Assembly: GCF_037893015.1 (NCBI RefSeq)
Contig: NC_133658.1
Location: forward strand, 255,038,397 to 255,102,396
DNA: 64,000 bases
From: Macrotis lagotis
Taxonomy: Eukaryota; Chordata; Mammalia; Peramelemorphia; Peramelidae
Direction: 5' to 3'
The notes under the pieces were generated by a model. That model searched no databases and had not been told where the DNA came from. It saw nothing but the letters and a program-made list of their open reading frames with translations. This document shows, piece by piece, positions 41,346 through 51,744 of this stretch. How positions within the stretch are numbered: position 1 is the stretch's first letter; every line of letters begins with the position of its first letter. Made by a program: the position numbers and the translations under genes.

Positions 41346-41504
41346 AGCCTTCTTTCTCTTTTCCACAAAGTAAGGACAGTGTAATACCTAGCTTGTAAAA
41401 TTTTCACAAATAGGATGGGAAGATATTTAATTTACTTTAATAATTGAAAACATTAATTTGTAATAATCTAATTAACTTATTGATACATTCTAATATTTTA
41501 TTAT

Positions 41505-41584
41505 ATATGCATATGCATATATAACATCAATATTATATATTCATATGCATGTGCATGTGCATGTGCATGCGCATATGCATATGC

Positions 41585-41624
<40 letters not shown>

Positions 41625-41632
41625 ATATGAAA
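41505..41632. repeat. Alternating purine-pyrimidine hexamer array
   Basis: Blocks of CATATG, then (GTGCAT)n, then (GCATAT)n, then (GTATAT)n, then TATATA, all strictly alternating purine and pyrimidine from about 41549 to 41629. The unit changes step by step by single transitions. Open frames of repeated Met-Cys, Ile-Tyr or His-Ile on either strand are artefacts of the array. Confidence 0.95.
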
Positions 41633-41867
41633 TATACATTATTCCTGTCATTGATTCTTGTGTTTTTAGTATTTGGAAAATGGTCAAATGCACTTTTGAT
41701 TTTAAACAAAAGCAAATCAAATAACCAATTGTTCTACCTGTTCTTACATAAACACACAGAAAAAGAGAAGTAGGTCTAAGTTCTGGTATATGTACCCAAA
41801 TAGTCACTAAAATAAATTTTTTTAAAAATCACAGATATAACCAAACACTATGAAAATAGCTATTCTT

Positions 41868-41988
41868 TTTTTTTTTTTTGCAAGGCAAACTGGGTTAAGT
41901 GGCTTGCCCAAGGCCACACAGCTAATTAATTATTAAGTGTCTGAGACCAGATTTAAACCCAGGTACTCCTAACTCCAGGGCCGGTGCT
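41868..41988 (-). repeat. WSINE1-type SINE, antisense, 5'-truncated, with perfect 17-bp target-site duplication
   Basis: T-rich tail, 'gcaaggcaaactgggttaag', 'gcccaaggccacacagctaa', 'ctaactccagggccggtgct'. The tRNA-like A-box part is missing. TGAAAATAGCTATTCTT occurs at 41851-41867 and 41989-42005, so the truncation happened on insertion. Confidence 0.96.
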
Positions 41989-42344
41989 TGAAAATAGCTA
42001 TTCTTAATAAAAATCTTAGATGCTTACACTCATGGTCTTTTGCCTAGAAGTACCACTAGAATTAGGACAAAGAGACTACACATTTACATGTTTAACAGGT
42101 AATTATAAAATCAAAATTTTTTAAAATTAAGTACATCTATAAATGAGCTAAAAATAGGAAATCAGTCCTATTAAAGAAATTCATATGAAGAATTAATCTA
42201 TTTCTATGAGACATTCAGTACTGGAGCTGGGGTTCTAGGAACTTAGCCAACATTTAATAATCGTCTCCTATATGCATGCAGAATAACCACGGAATTTTGC
42301 CCATAGGAGGCACTTACTAACAGCTGTTGATTTCTAATGGCATT

Positions 42345-42455
42345 TAGACTTATGGATTTCATGCATTACCCAGTTCTACCATTTTACAGATGAGGAAATC
42401 AAAGGCCAGAACAAGGAAAAGATGTAGTCAAGGTACATATTAGAACCTGAATTTG
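42345..42455 (-). repeat. THER1/MIR fragment, antisense
   Basis: 'cattttacagatgaggaaat' and 'caaaggccagaacaaggaaa'. Confidence 0.65.
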
Positions 42456-42579
42456 TAATCATCCCTGCTGGCTCTAGCTGCCATTCTCTCTTATAGAGCA
42501 CTCAATTTGGAACCAGAAGACTTGAGTTTTTCTTTTTAAATTTTATTTTGTTTTTTTGAAATCAGACTTGGGCAAATTT

Positions 42580-43370
42580 TGATTCCTCTTCTGATTTCTG
42601 TGACTTTCTGAAATGCGGATTAAGTGTTCCATCTGGAAAACAAACTATTTTTTCCAGCAGGAAAAAAAAAACATTGACTTTACTGATTAACAGATCCCTT
42701 AACTAAAATGAAATACTCAACCAAATCTGAAAATAAAAGAGAATGTTGTTCTGTGATCTTGCTCTTAGCTCACACTGCCATCTTCTTCAGAAATATCAAG
42801 CTCCCAACAAGTAGATTATAAAGTTGTTGCTCCATTAAATTCTAAAATAGCAAAAACAAATGACCCTTCTCCAAGAGTGTCACATTTCTCGAAGTTGGAA
42901 TGATTAGGAATCTCCCTTAAATCTATATGCTCCATTAAGCTCAGTTAGAAAGAATAGTTCCAAGCTTTGAGAGACAATTAATAACTCACAGGCAACGACA
43001 TTCTTGAATAGGCGACCAGGATTTTAGTTACACCTGAGCAGAAAGTAATACTTTTTAGTGCTTTTTTTGAAACATTCATTCAGAATTGAAGTAGAGGTGG
43101 TGGAGGAGAAGGGGTATATGTCATTGAAAATTAGGTTTATTTGAGCTAATCATTTGCAACAGGTAAATGCAAGTGTTTAACTTTCTGGAGTTAGGGAAAA
43201 GAGAAACGAAAGAGGAAAAGCTTGGGAAAGAAAGGTCTTTATAATTTTTCCAGGGTTATGAATACATAAATAACAATGGTCCTGTAAGAAGAACAGAAGC
43301 TTCAGGGTTAACCTTTCTGCACATTTGTAAGTAACCTATTGACCCAGGAAAAGATCTCTGTCGCTGGCTC
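42580..43370. other. Repeat-free block, candidate conserved non-coding DNA
   Basis: No repeat family over about 790 bases and no open frame. Includes 'gagagacaattaataactca' (42969-42988) and other homeodomain-like TAAT cores. Confidence 0.3.
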
Positions 43371-43386
43371 TCTGCATCAATCATTT

Positions 43387-43530
43387 TTTTTTTGTAAGGC
43401 AATGGGGTTAAGTAGCTTGCCTCAAGGCCACACAGCTAAGTAATTATTAAGTATCTGAGGCCGGATTTGAACTCAGGTACTCCTGACTCCAGGTCCCGTG
43501 CTCTATCCACTGTACCATCTAGCTGCCCCG
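43387..43530 (-). repeat. WSINE1-type SINE, antisense, with perfect target-site duplication
   Basis: 'tttttgtaaggcaatggggt', 'aagtaattattaagtatctg', 'tactcctgactccaggtccc' and 'gtaccatctagctgcccc'. TGCATCAATCATTT at 43373-43386 and 43531-43544. Confidence 0.97.
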
Positions 43531-43544
43531 TGCATCAATCATTT

Positions 43545-44560
43545 CTACAGGAAACATAAACACTTTGCCATCTAGTTTGAAATAAAAATAGAGCAAAAGA
43601 CTAACCCCCCCAAAGGACTTCTATTTTCCTGACTTTACTAAATTGAATATAAAAAGAGATTTTAAAAACTTTAATTTTTCTTTTTTATACCACTTACATT
43701 TCTTTCCTCATGGAGAGGTGCTTTGCCATTGCATTTCATCTTCAGCAAAAGTAATTGACACATTAAAAAAAGTTTGACATTATGTGCAGCCTTCTTCACC
43801 CATAGTTTCCCATCTCTGTAAATGATAGTTGGAGGTACCTAATAGATGAGTTCTTGTCTAGAAACTCAGTACAACAGATATCTAAAACAGTCATCCTTGT
43901 TTGGCATATGGCCACTTTAAGAATTTTTGAGTTTTAGTAATTGTTTGTATTAGTATGTGTTCCCCTCAAAGCTAATGCAGATCAAAAATTTACTTGAGGG
44001 TTGGGGGCTAGCAGGATCTACTTTATTTCCCGAATGAATGCTATATAATAAATATATAATGATTGATACAAAAAAGAATGTTTATGATAGTCATAAAATT
44101 AATCCTTTCCTTTGGAATTTAGATAGCACAGCAATATATCTGATTGGAGTTGGAGAGGAGAAAAAAGATTATATTTCTCCTTCTTAGAATTTGTCTTTCC
44201 CACTGACTTGTCTTCCTTCTCATAGGATTGGGGTGGGGGTTGTTTGTGTAAGAAAAATGTGCAAGAAAGTTGAAGGAAAAGATCAGGGTCATTAATAATA
44301 TCTAATAAAACTATATTGATCTGTTTAAACAACAAATTATAGTTTTAAAGACATCCAAAATCATTTGCATGATCAGGTTATTATTCAAAAAGAAAATCTT
44401 GTTCATAGCATTCTTTTTGAAGACTAGCATTTTAGTAGAATCATATTTTCTTTAAAAAAAGTTCTTTCCTTATAATATGTTCAATTGTTTGCTAATAACT
44501 CTTTTACTATCAACCTCCAGGGAATTAGGTTTAATGGTCATATTTTTTTAAAAATCTGGA
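43545..44560. other. No recognised repeat
   Basis: AT-rich, single-copy looking; nothing assigned. Confidence 0.35.
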
Positions 44561-44564
44561 GATA

Positions 44565-44805
44565 GAACTGGTTTTGAAGCCACAAAGATGTGTGTCTCAG
44601 TCTTCTGACACATATTGACTATGGTGTCTGGAACATAGGTACTTAAATGCTCTGAGGAACTATGTGACCTGGACAACTCTGTTAACCTCTTGATGCCTTA
44701 GGCAATTCTTTTAAATTTTAAATTGAGAGGGTGGCAATCTGCATTGGTGGAGGGAGTTTCTTTACCTGGAAGATCTCTATCCTAAAGAAATCACAATCTC
44801 TCTTT
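44565..44805 (+). repeat. tRNA-derived SINE of the third family, sense, near full length
   Basis: Head worn; core 'actatgtgacctggacaact' and 'taacctcttgatgccttagg', then the family-specific module 'gagggtggcaatctgcattg', 'gtggagggagtttctttacc' and 'tcctaaagaaatcacaatct'. Same module as 11840-12030. Confidence 0.75.
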
Positions 44806-44861
44806 CTTCCCATATTCTGCTATTGTCCCTTCTACTGAAACCAGGAACATGGTGAACATGG

Positions 44862-46070
44862 TAGTACATGGTAGTACTGAAGATAGCTAATAAACTTTAT
44901 GAGGGTAAAACAAAAGAAATCTATGAATTATTGGATAGTCTTTGGAAAAATCCTGGTTCCAAAGACCAGATGATAGTAGGCAATATAGATAGAAAAAAAA
45001 ATCACCTGGGAGAAAAAAGCTGTAATCTCAAACAAATTATCAGTTACATTTTCCAGTTGTTGTGGGAAGCAAGTATCAAAACTTCTTTTCAAAACATGTT
45101 ATCTTAAAGTGAAATGATTCCAATTGTGAATGGATATATAAAATGATTAAATTTGATTCTTTTTTTCAAAAGAAATCCTGATGATAAATAAGGATACAAA
45201 TTCTATCCAACTGAAGTGGAGTTGTTTTTCAAGGATAATGCCAAAAATGACCCATGGTGGTCTCAAGAACAGCTCATGTGCTCAAAATGGTCCTTTGCTG
45301 GATTTAACATTGGTTGGATTGAAATGAAAATTGTGAGTCTTCACACACACATGCTATTTTTGAAATACTGGAAAAATCCTGGTTACCTTAGAACCATATA
45401 TTAGTCCACATGAAGATTAAATTTAGTGTTGATAAAACTAAAAAAGAAATTGTTCTTGTCATTGTTACTGATGATTATTCTTGGTTCTGGCCATCTAGTG
45501 ATCCAATCCAAGAGAAAGACAAGTAGTCATGCTGGGACATTGAGGAAGGCCTCCAGATGGTAAAGAAAAATTTGAATGGATTTGTTGAAAGAGTGGAGTT
45601 TCTTCAAAAAGTGGGAAGTCCATGCAAAGTTGTGGTATTGATGGGCTCAACTTCTGACTTTGGTCATTGTGAAAAAAATTAAGAAAGTTTGTGTTCCCTG
45701 TGATCTTTGAATAACATCTGCCCATAATGGACCAGATGAAATTCTAAAGATTAAAGTAGAGTATGAAGGGATGAAGTTCCTACTGAATTTGTGTCAGTGG
45801 TTGGCAGAAGTAAAGGATTGGGACCAGTTAACATCTAATAACAATGAATTGCCAAAAGTCAACTACCCTCACTTTTCATCTCATTGGGAAGCTTAGGATA
45901 TATAGTCCTCACTCCAGAAGTCTAGTGGTCTTAGCTGTTCAACTGTACTTAGATTTAAGAGAGCAGCTCAAATATTTACATTAAATTGCTATTTGGTATG
46001 GGCTAAACTTTGAACAAATTCATTAAGTATGTGGGTTTCCTTGAAGCAGACAGATAAGAAAATGAGAATC
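44862..46070 (+). pseudogene. PAICS: Processed pseudogene of PAICS (bifunctional purine synthesis enzyme)
   Basis: PAICS makes two steps of de novo purine synthesis in the cytosol: AIR carboxylation and SAICAR synthesis. The SAICAR synthetase half is visible from an ATG at 44868 ([18 protein letters not shown], then SKDQMIVGN and KNHL, IFQLL, IKTSF). It continues in other frames with VELFFKDNAKNDPWWSQEQL (from about 45213), [20 protein letters not shown] and [12 protein letters not shown]. The carboxylase half shows [16 protein letters not shown] (from about 45632), GPDEILKIKVEYEG and ends with SCSTVL, AAQIF, LVWAKL and WVSLKQTDKKMR near 46055. The order matches the roughly 425-residue protein from start to end without introns, so it is a retrocopy. 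It is broken: in-frame stops (for example after FQNMLS at 45105 and after GHCEK), at least three frame changes, and a deletion in the GETAF/APQ region. The 3' end is uncertain: an A-rich run lies at about 46117 and an AATAAA at 46391. No target-site duplication was found. Old and certainly not functional as an enzyme. Confidence 0.93.
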
Positions 46071-46420
46071 TGGTTTAAAAGAAGAATGCAATACAGCTTA
46101 AAAAATGTAGAGTACAAAAAAAAAAGCTAATTTAGCTTCAAAAACTGTTACAGATTAGGCAAGAGAAAAGATAATTCTAAACAAATTATAGAAAAATATT
46201 AATAACTTCTTGGAGTTAAAAGCAGTCACAGGTATAGTTCTTAACTCAAGTTGTTTTTTTTAAGTATTTGTTTTTTTCTTCCTTCATTAATGTCAATAAA
46301 TGGTTAGAAATCATGAATTCTACTGACAAACTCACAGGTAAATATTAAAGGAGTTTCACTTAGATGACTTCATTGCCAATTATTGTATGTAATAAAATTT
46401 CAATTTAATTTCAAAGAAAC
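46071..46420 (+). other. Possible 3' UTR remnant of the PAICS retrocopy
   Basis: AT-rich sequence after the coding match; an AATAAA at 46391-46396 precedes A-rich text. It could be retrocopied 3' UTR or unrelated flank. Confidence 0.3.
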
Positions 46421-46739
46421 CAATTTTGACAGATTATAATGTCATGAAGAGGGAGCTCATTAATCTTTTATGGAAAATCATCTAAAAGTTTTAATGTAAT
46501 AAAAACTGTAGGTATACATAACTCTTCTCTTCTTTGGAACTGTTAAGACTCTTGGAGAGTTTCACTTAGGGGTTTACCACTGCTAAATACATGCTGGGGA
46601 AATTTTTTTTCTAGTATTAAGTAAAAAAATAAGGTGGAAAATATGACTCTCAATATGAAATTTGGCCAGTAGATCATCACAGAATGATTTTCTTAAGTTA
46701 TAACAGTTACTTAAAAGGTTTGTGTCATTTATTATCATC

Positions 46740-46965
46740 ATTAGTAGTAATAATATTAATAAGTACTCACATTTTTATAAGTTTTACAGGAAAAATGCTC
46801 TGTACAATGTTTCTGAATAATAAGTGCAAGTATTACTGTTGCTAATTTATAGATATGGAAATTGAGGCTCAGGGATGAAATGATTTACTTAAAGAACTGG
46901 GGTTTGAAGACAGGTTTCTAGGCTTTAAGTCTGTCTTTCTATTGTGGCATATTGCCTCTCTATTT
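46740..46965 (-). repeat. MIR CORE-SINE, antisense, near full length
   Basis: 'aagtactcacatttttataa', 'atagatatggaaattgaggc' and 'aactggggtttgaagacagg'. Confidence 0.7.
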
Positions 46966-47194
46966 ATTTAGAATTATAGAATTTTAGAATTATTTATAGC
47001 TCCTTATCCTCTCCCTCCCATCTTTTCCATTCTTGAATGTCATCACTCTTATTCACAGCTTAAAAAAAGATTAAAGATGCCCTGGTATTTTTTTCCTTTT
47101 TAAATTTTCCTACAACTACAAAAGCCTGTTATTTTATTTCCACATACAAGTGTGAAATGATTTGTTAAATCATTTGAATTACACACAGCCTCAT

Positions 47195-47345
47195 AGACAG
47201 TTTTTGATAGTAGTTAATGGAAAGATCACCTAATCCAAATCCCTTGAGAATTTAGAGAAAGTGAGGCTCCCTGGAGAAGAAACATGGTCAGAGATCACTT
47301 AGAGAATTAGTGTCAGTGAACCAACTCCCTTAGTTCATTTTACCT
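47195..47345 (-). repeat. THER1/MIR fragment, antisense
   Basis: 'agatcacctaatccaaatcc', 'gagaaagtgaggctccctgg' and 'catggtcagagatcacttag'. Confidence 0.6.
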
Positions 47346-47604
47346 TACTCTTCAGTGCATTGAATTATTAAAATAATATGTGATAGGTTTTCAGTTATTC
47401 AATCTACTAGAGTGAATGTAAGAAATCAAATAATTAAAGCACATCCCATAGTTTTGGTTTATTTATAGATATGATTTTTAAAAAATTGTTTGTAGGTTGA
47501 ATTGCATCTTACATGATCCAGGGGAACTGATCACTGAAAAGACTTTCAAAAATGAGTATCAAATTTGAGCATATTTATATAAACAATGCATTTTTAAGTG
47601 AAAT

Positions 47605-47725
47605 GGAACACCTGGATTCAAATCCTACTCAGTCATTTACTACTTATGTGACAAGAGTCACTTCTCTAATCTCTACTTTTTTATCTGCAAAATAGTAATA
47701 CTCATATTCATAGTATTTATAAATA
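47605..47725 (+). repeat. MIR-type fragment, sense
   Basis: 'cacctggattcaaatcctac', 'atttactacttatgtgacaa' and 'ttatctgcaaaatagtaata'. Confidence 0.7.
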
Positions 47726-47726
47726 T

Positions 47727-47945
47727 TGATTATTATAGCTTGCATTTATATGGTGTTTTAAGCTCCAAAAATATCTCATATGATTTTTAAAACAATCTTG
47801 GGAGGTAGGTACTATTATTTACCATTTTGTAGAAGATAAAACTGGCATATTTGGAGGTTAAATGATTTGACCAGAATCACACAACTTATAAGTATCTAAG
47901 ACTGGATTTGATCTAAGGTCTTCCTGATTCAAGATCCATTGCTGA
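47727..47945 (-). repeat. MIR CORE-SINE, antisense, near full length
   Basis: 'ttatagcttgcatttatatg', 'aatcttgggaggtaggtact', 'tgaccagaatcacacaactt' and 'taaggtcttcctgattcaag'. Confidence 0.8.
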
Positions 47946-47969
47946 TTGGCTCTATCTATCTAGGTATAT

Positions 47970-48180
47970 GTCCATCCATCCATCCATCCATCCATCCATC
48001 CATCCATTCATCCATCCATCCATCCATCCATCTATCCATCTATCTGTTTGAGTCTATCAAACTATCTATCTAGTTGTCTATCTCTCCATCTATCTTTTTG
48101 TCTGTCAATCTATGCTTATCTGCCTGTTTATCCATCCATCTATTTCTGTCTGTCTATTCATCTTCTATTTCTCTCTATAC
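47970..48180. repeat. (TCCA)n-(TCTA)n tetranucleotide array
   Basis: About 18 TCCA units (47972-48043) with a few changes, then a degenerate TCTA/TCTG/TCCA stretch. An open frame across it (48048-48329) is low complexity. Confidence 0.95.
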
Positions 48181-48246
48181 ATACACACATGTATATAGTA
48201 TATCTAGACATCCACATCCATAAACAGTACATATACACAAATATGT

Positions 48247-48400
48247 GGCAGCTAGTGGCACAGTGGATGGATTGTTGGACCTGGAATCAGAAAGACATGA
48301 GTTCAAGTTTGATCTCAGACATATACTAGCTCTGAGGCAAGTCACTTAACCTTATTTGCCTCAGTTTCTCATCTGTAAAATTACTTATTAAATGACATAT
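48247..48400 (+). repeat. MAR1-type SINE, sense, 3'-truncated
   Basis: 'ggcagctagtggcacagtgg', 'gacctggaatcagaaagaca' and 'cctcagtttctcatctgtaa'; the 3' module is absent. Confidence 0.88.
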
Positions 48401-48494
48401 ACACATAAGTATATATATTTATGTATATGTAGCTATATAAAATTTTAGTGTCTTTTGATAGTGATGACAATCTTTATTGTTATTCTTGGGTGCA

Positions 48495-48735
48495 AACAAC
48501 AGCAACAATAGCTAGCATTTCTATAGCACTTTACAAAGCATTTTACAAATAGTATCATATCTGATTCTTATAACAACCCTGGGAGCTAGGTACTGCCTTC
48601 GTTTTACAGATGATACAAAGACAGATTTAAATAGTGACTTTCCTAGGGTCACACAGATAGTAAGTGTGTGAGGTCAGATTTGAACTTAGATCTTCCTAAC
48701 CTCAGGTCCAGGGTACTCTATCTACTGCCCCAACT
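48495..48735 (-). repeat. MIR/THER1 CORE-SINE, antisense, full length
   Basis: 'agctagcatttctatagcac', 'ccctgggagctaggtactgc', 'cctagggtcacacagatagt' and 'ggtactctatctactgcccc'. Confidence 0.85.
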
Positions 48736-48739
48736 TCTT

Positions 48740-48905
48740 TCATTGAATTTTAACAAAGATGTATTAAATGTTAGCGGTATGTAGAGCATGGTGCTATCTG
48801 TGTTCATTGGGGAGACAGCATTTATATAAATGAGGGTTCCCTGCCTTTTCCATGCTTGTAGTGTAGTAGGGGATAACAACAAAAAGATAAGAATAATGAA
48901 TATTA
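48740..48905 (-). repeat. LINE-2 tail, antisense
   Basis: 'acaaagatgtattaaatgtt', 'agagcatggtgctatctgtg' and 'ccctgccttttccatgcttg'. Confidence 0.7.
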
Positions 48906-49164
48906 TAGAAGAAGTACACTAATAAAGGTTAAAAAAATTCTGTATGAAGATTCATAGGACAGTCCCACTGTTATTTGAAGAGACTAAAGACTAAAGTTTC
49001 CCTTGGGAATTTCTACCCTGCTGAAATAATCAAAATGTAGTTTTTAAAGATATTCAGATAATGAATCTTCATGTTAAAAACTATTTTGTGTAATCTGACC
49101 TACTACATATTATAGAAATAGGCCACAGCATATTAAAAATGACAAATATTTTAGAGTAAAAGGT

Positions 49165-49380
49165 ATATGATTGGAAAAGGAGGTGGGCAAGTCATATAAT
49201 GGAAGTGGGCATAAGAAATGAGCAGTTGCAGGGCTACCCTGAATATATTATTAAGAGACTTAGAAGAAAGCACTAGACCATTAAATGGATCCCAATAGAG
49301 GATTCATGGGAAGATATGGAAAAGAGGATGTAGATAGATTGTGTTCTGCATATTAGAGTAAGTACTCACAACACTGATAT
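49165..49380 (+). mobile_element. RTE-type LINE, end of ORF2, sense
   Basis: 'ggaggtgggcaagtcatata' (RWAGHI-like), then 'aagagacttagaagaaagca' (KRxRRR-like) and 'atggatcccaatagaggatt' fit the C-terminal basic region of RTE reverse-transcriptase ORFs. Very worn; no open frame. Confidence 0.5.
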
Positions 49381-49504
49381 CACAGGTCCACTGAAATAAT
49401 GAAACTATATAAAAATATTATATAATATTAATGTTTCACAATTTTTAAGGTTATTATATATGTATATACATATATATAAAATTTCATTTTTTCCTAAAAA
49501 CAAC

Positions 49505-49670
49505 ATGGTGAGTTTAGTCATAGATTTAGTTTCCCTACTTTACAGATGAGGAAACTGAGACCCAAAGAGGCAATAACCTGGCCAAAGTCTCTAGGTTGCA
49601 CCAGTGAGTCTGGTACTTGAACTCAAGTCTTCTGACTCCAAACTCATCCATTTTTCTACTATACTGTGCA
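49505..49670 (-). repeat. MIR/THER1-type CORE-SINE, antisense
   Basis: 'tttacagatgaggaaactga', 'gacccaaagaggcaataacc' and 'tggtacttgaactcaagtct'. Confidence 0.75.
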
Positions 49671-49824
49671 GATAAAAAATATTTATTTGAAAACTCATGA
49701 CGAATAGGCTTTACTTAGAAGATTAAGTTAGTATTACTCCAAAAATAGGGATAGGGCCTGAATCTGTGATTTGATCAACATAGAGAACTGTCAGCTGATG
49801 AAATTCCTCTTATCAACCCAGACC

Positions 49825-49990
49825 CCCCACCATCTCTGCAACTTAGCATCCGAAGAGAGTTGCTTAGAGTCCTGAGAAGTTAAGGGACTTGCCCAGAGAC
49901 CCAGAGTCAGTATTTGCCAGAGGCAGGATTTGAACCCAAGCATTCCTGGTTTTCTAAAGTCAGCTCTTTATTCACTATACAGATGCTGCC
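49825..49990 (-). repeat. SINE of the third family, antisense
   Basis: 'ctctgcaacttagcatccga', 'agagttgcttagagtcctga', 'gacttgcccagagacccaga' and 'gcaggatttgaacccaagca', ending with a reversed head. The 'ctgcaacttag' and 'gagagttgcttagag' part is the reverse of the linker seen at 11930 and 44700. Confidence 0.7.
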
Positions 49991-50705
49991 TCCACAGTGT
50001 AATGAACCCCAGGGGGCTGTCTACTTAAGTCTCTTGATACACTTTCCCCTGTGGTTGCATCCGGGCCTTACCTGATCTCTTCTAACCCAAGTATAGGTAA
50101 AGCATCTTCACCCCAGGCCATTCTGCCCAGGGGGGGTCACCTTTCTTATCTAATTCACCTGCTGAGGCTCTTCCAGGTAGCCCTCCAGTCTCTTTTTCTA
50201 GTCTTTGAATTTCAATCATTTACAATTGATCTGATATAACCTACTACCCTACTTACTCATTTTCTCACTGATATGTGGCTAAATGAAGACGACTGACTTT
50301 CTGACTGTCTATAAGTAAGTATTACAACATTTGGATGGGGAGAGGGAAGGGAGAGATATCAATTATATATATGCTTGGTGTCCACAATACTCATTATCTT
50401 AAACCATCTCAGCAACTGCCTTTCACTTTTTATCTGGATATTTAGGATCCTGTAGACATTCCACATTTTGGTTAAATTGGGTCTATCAATCCTAACAAAA
50501 ATAGAAGGCAGTAAAAGTGATTTTAAAATTGATAACTGAGGAATGGAGTAAGCACTGGATTTATAATTCAAATATATGGGCTAGGCACCTGGAACTCTGA
50601 AAGCTCCCATTTCCAAACCAGGTGATCTTACTTACATTTCAGGGGACTTTGATATCTTTACTGACACAATGAAGTTCATGCTTTCACTATTTACCCCCAC
50701 AAAGT
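49990..50705. other. Mostly unassigned
   Basis: Pyrimidine-rich 50040-50230 could be worn L2 3' UTR. The rest has no family. Confidence 0.3.
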
Positions 50706-50709
50706 TCAA

Positions 50710-50905
50710 AGGATAATAGCTAACATTTATATAATACTAATGATATGTCAGACATTGTGCTAAGCACTTAAAAATGAATTTCTCACAACAATCCTGGGAG
50801 ATAAGGGCTATTATTACAGCTGAGGAAATTGAGGCAAACGGGTTAAATGACTTGCCCAAGGTCTTTAAGATCAGGTTTTTTTCACTCCACTGCCCCACCT
50901 AGATG
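50710..50905 (-). repeat. MIR-type CORE-SINE, antisense
   Basis: 'aatagctaacatttatataa', 'caatcctgggagataagggc', 'gctgaggaaattgaggcaaa' and 'ctgccccacctagatgccc'. Confidence 0.8.
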
Positions 50906-51004
50906 CCCTTGAGATCAAATGAAATAATGCACTTTGGAATGGAATGGAAAAGTTACACACATATCAGCTATTGTTATTAATAAATTTTAATTAATGAGAA
51001 ATAT

Positions 51005-51146
51005 TTATTTTATTTAAGGCAATAGGGTTAAGAGTGACTTGCCCAAGTCACACAGCTAGGCAATTATTAAGTGAGGTTGGATTTGAACTAAGGTCCTCCT
51101 GACTCCAGGATTAGTGCTCTATCCACTTCACCACCTAGCTGCCCCC
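51005..51146 (-). repeat. WSINE1-type SINE, antisense
   Basis: 'taaggcaatagggttaagag', 'cttgcccaagtcacacagct', 'ctcctgactccaggattagt' and 'ccacctagctgcccc'. Flanks 'agaaatattt' and 'agataaatattt' may be the target-site duplication. Confidence 0.93.
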
Positions 51147-51219
51147 TGAAGATAAATATTTTGATGGAAATGACTGGAATGACATTGTAATGTACTGGAG
51201 GGAGAAAATTATGGACCTG

Positions 51220-51460
51220 AAGTCCAGTCAGTTCCCTGGCTCAATGGATAGCATGATGAGTCTGACTTAGGAAGATCTGAGTTCAAATGTAGCCTCAGAC
51301 TGGACTCAAGTGACTTTGGGCAAGTCACTTTGCCTCAGCTTCCTCAACTCTAAAACAGAGATGATAGCACTCTTCCCCCCAGGGTTATTAAGATCATCTG
51401 AGATGTATTTGTGAAAGTATTTAGCTCATTCCCTGGCTCATACATAGTAGACTCCATTTA
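51220..51460 (+). repeat. CORE-SINE with tRNA-like head and MIR 3' end, sense
   Basis: 'ccctggctcaatggatagca', 'gagttcaaatgtagcctcag', 'gactttgggcaagtcacttt' and the MIR end 'ccagggttattaagatcatc' with 'catacatagtagac'. Confidence 0.75.
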
Positions 51461-51659
51461 AAAGCTTATTAACTTCCCAATAATATCATAGATAAGCTAG
51501 TTTCTTATACTCTCTGAGCTTGAGGTTCTTCACCATTAAAATGGGAATGATAAAATCCACAGTTCCTACTATGAGTTAAATGCTTGCTAAACTTTAAAAG
51601 ATCACCTAAATGTCAGCTGTTCTTATTATGAAGATAAGATTTCATCCATGTAGTCTCAT

Positions 51660-51740
51660 TGTTAGAATGCTGAACTTGAATCCAGATGATCTGGGTTCAG
51701 GTGTTGCCTCGGACACTATAGCTTTATGACTAGAGATAAA
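51660..51740 (+). repeat. SINE head, sense
   Basis: 'gttagaatgctgaacttgaa' and 'tccagatgatctgggttcag', then 'tgcctcggacac'. Confidence 0.65.
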
Positions 51741-51744
51741 ACAT

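Noticed and set aside
41533-41807. Open frames rich in Met-Cys, His-Met or Ile-Tyr on both strands
   Set aside because: Products of the alternating hexamer array.
44868-45107. Small intact gene for a PAICS-like protein
   Set aside because: It is only the first part of a longer broken retrocopy; the match continues in other frames after the stop.
47970-48180. CRISPR-like regular repeat
   Set aside because: A tetranucleotide microsatellite without spacers, in vertebrate DNA.
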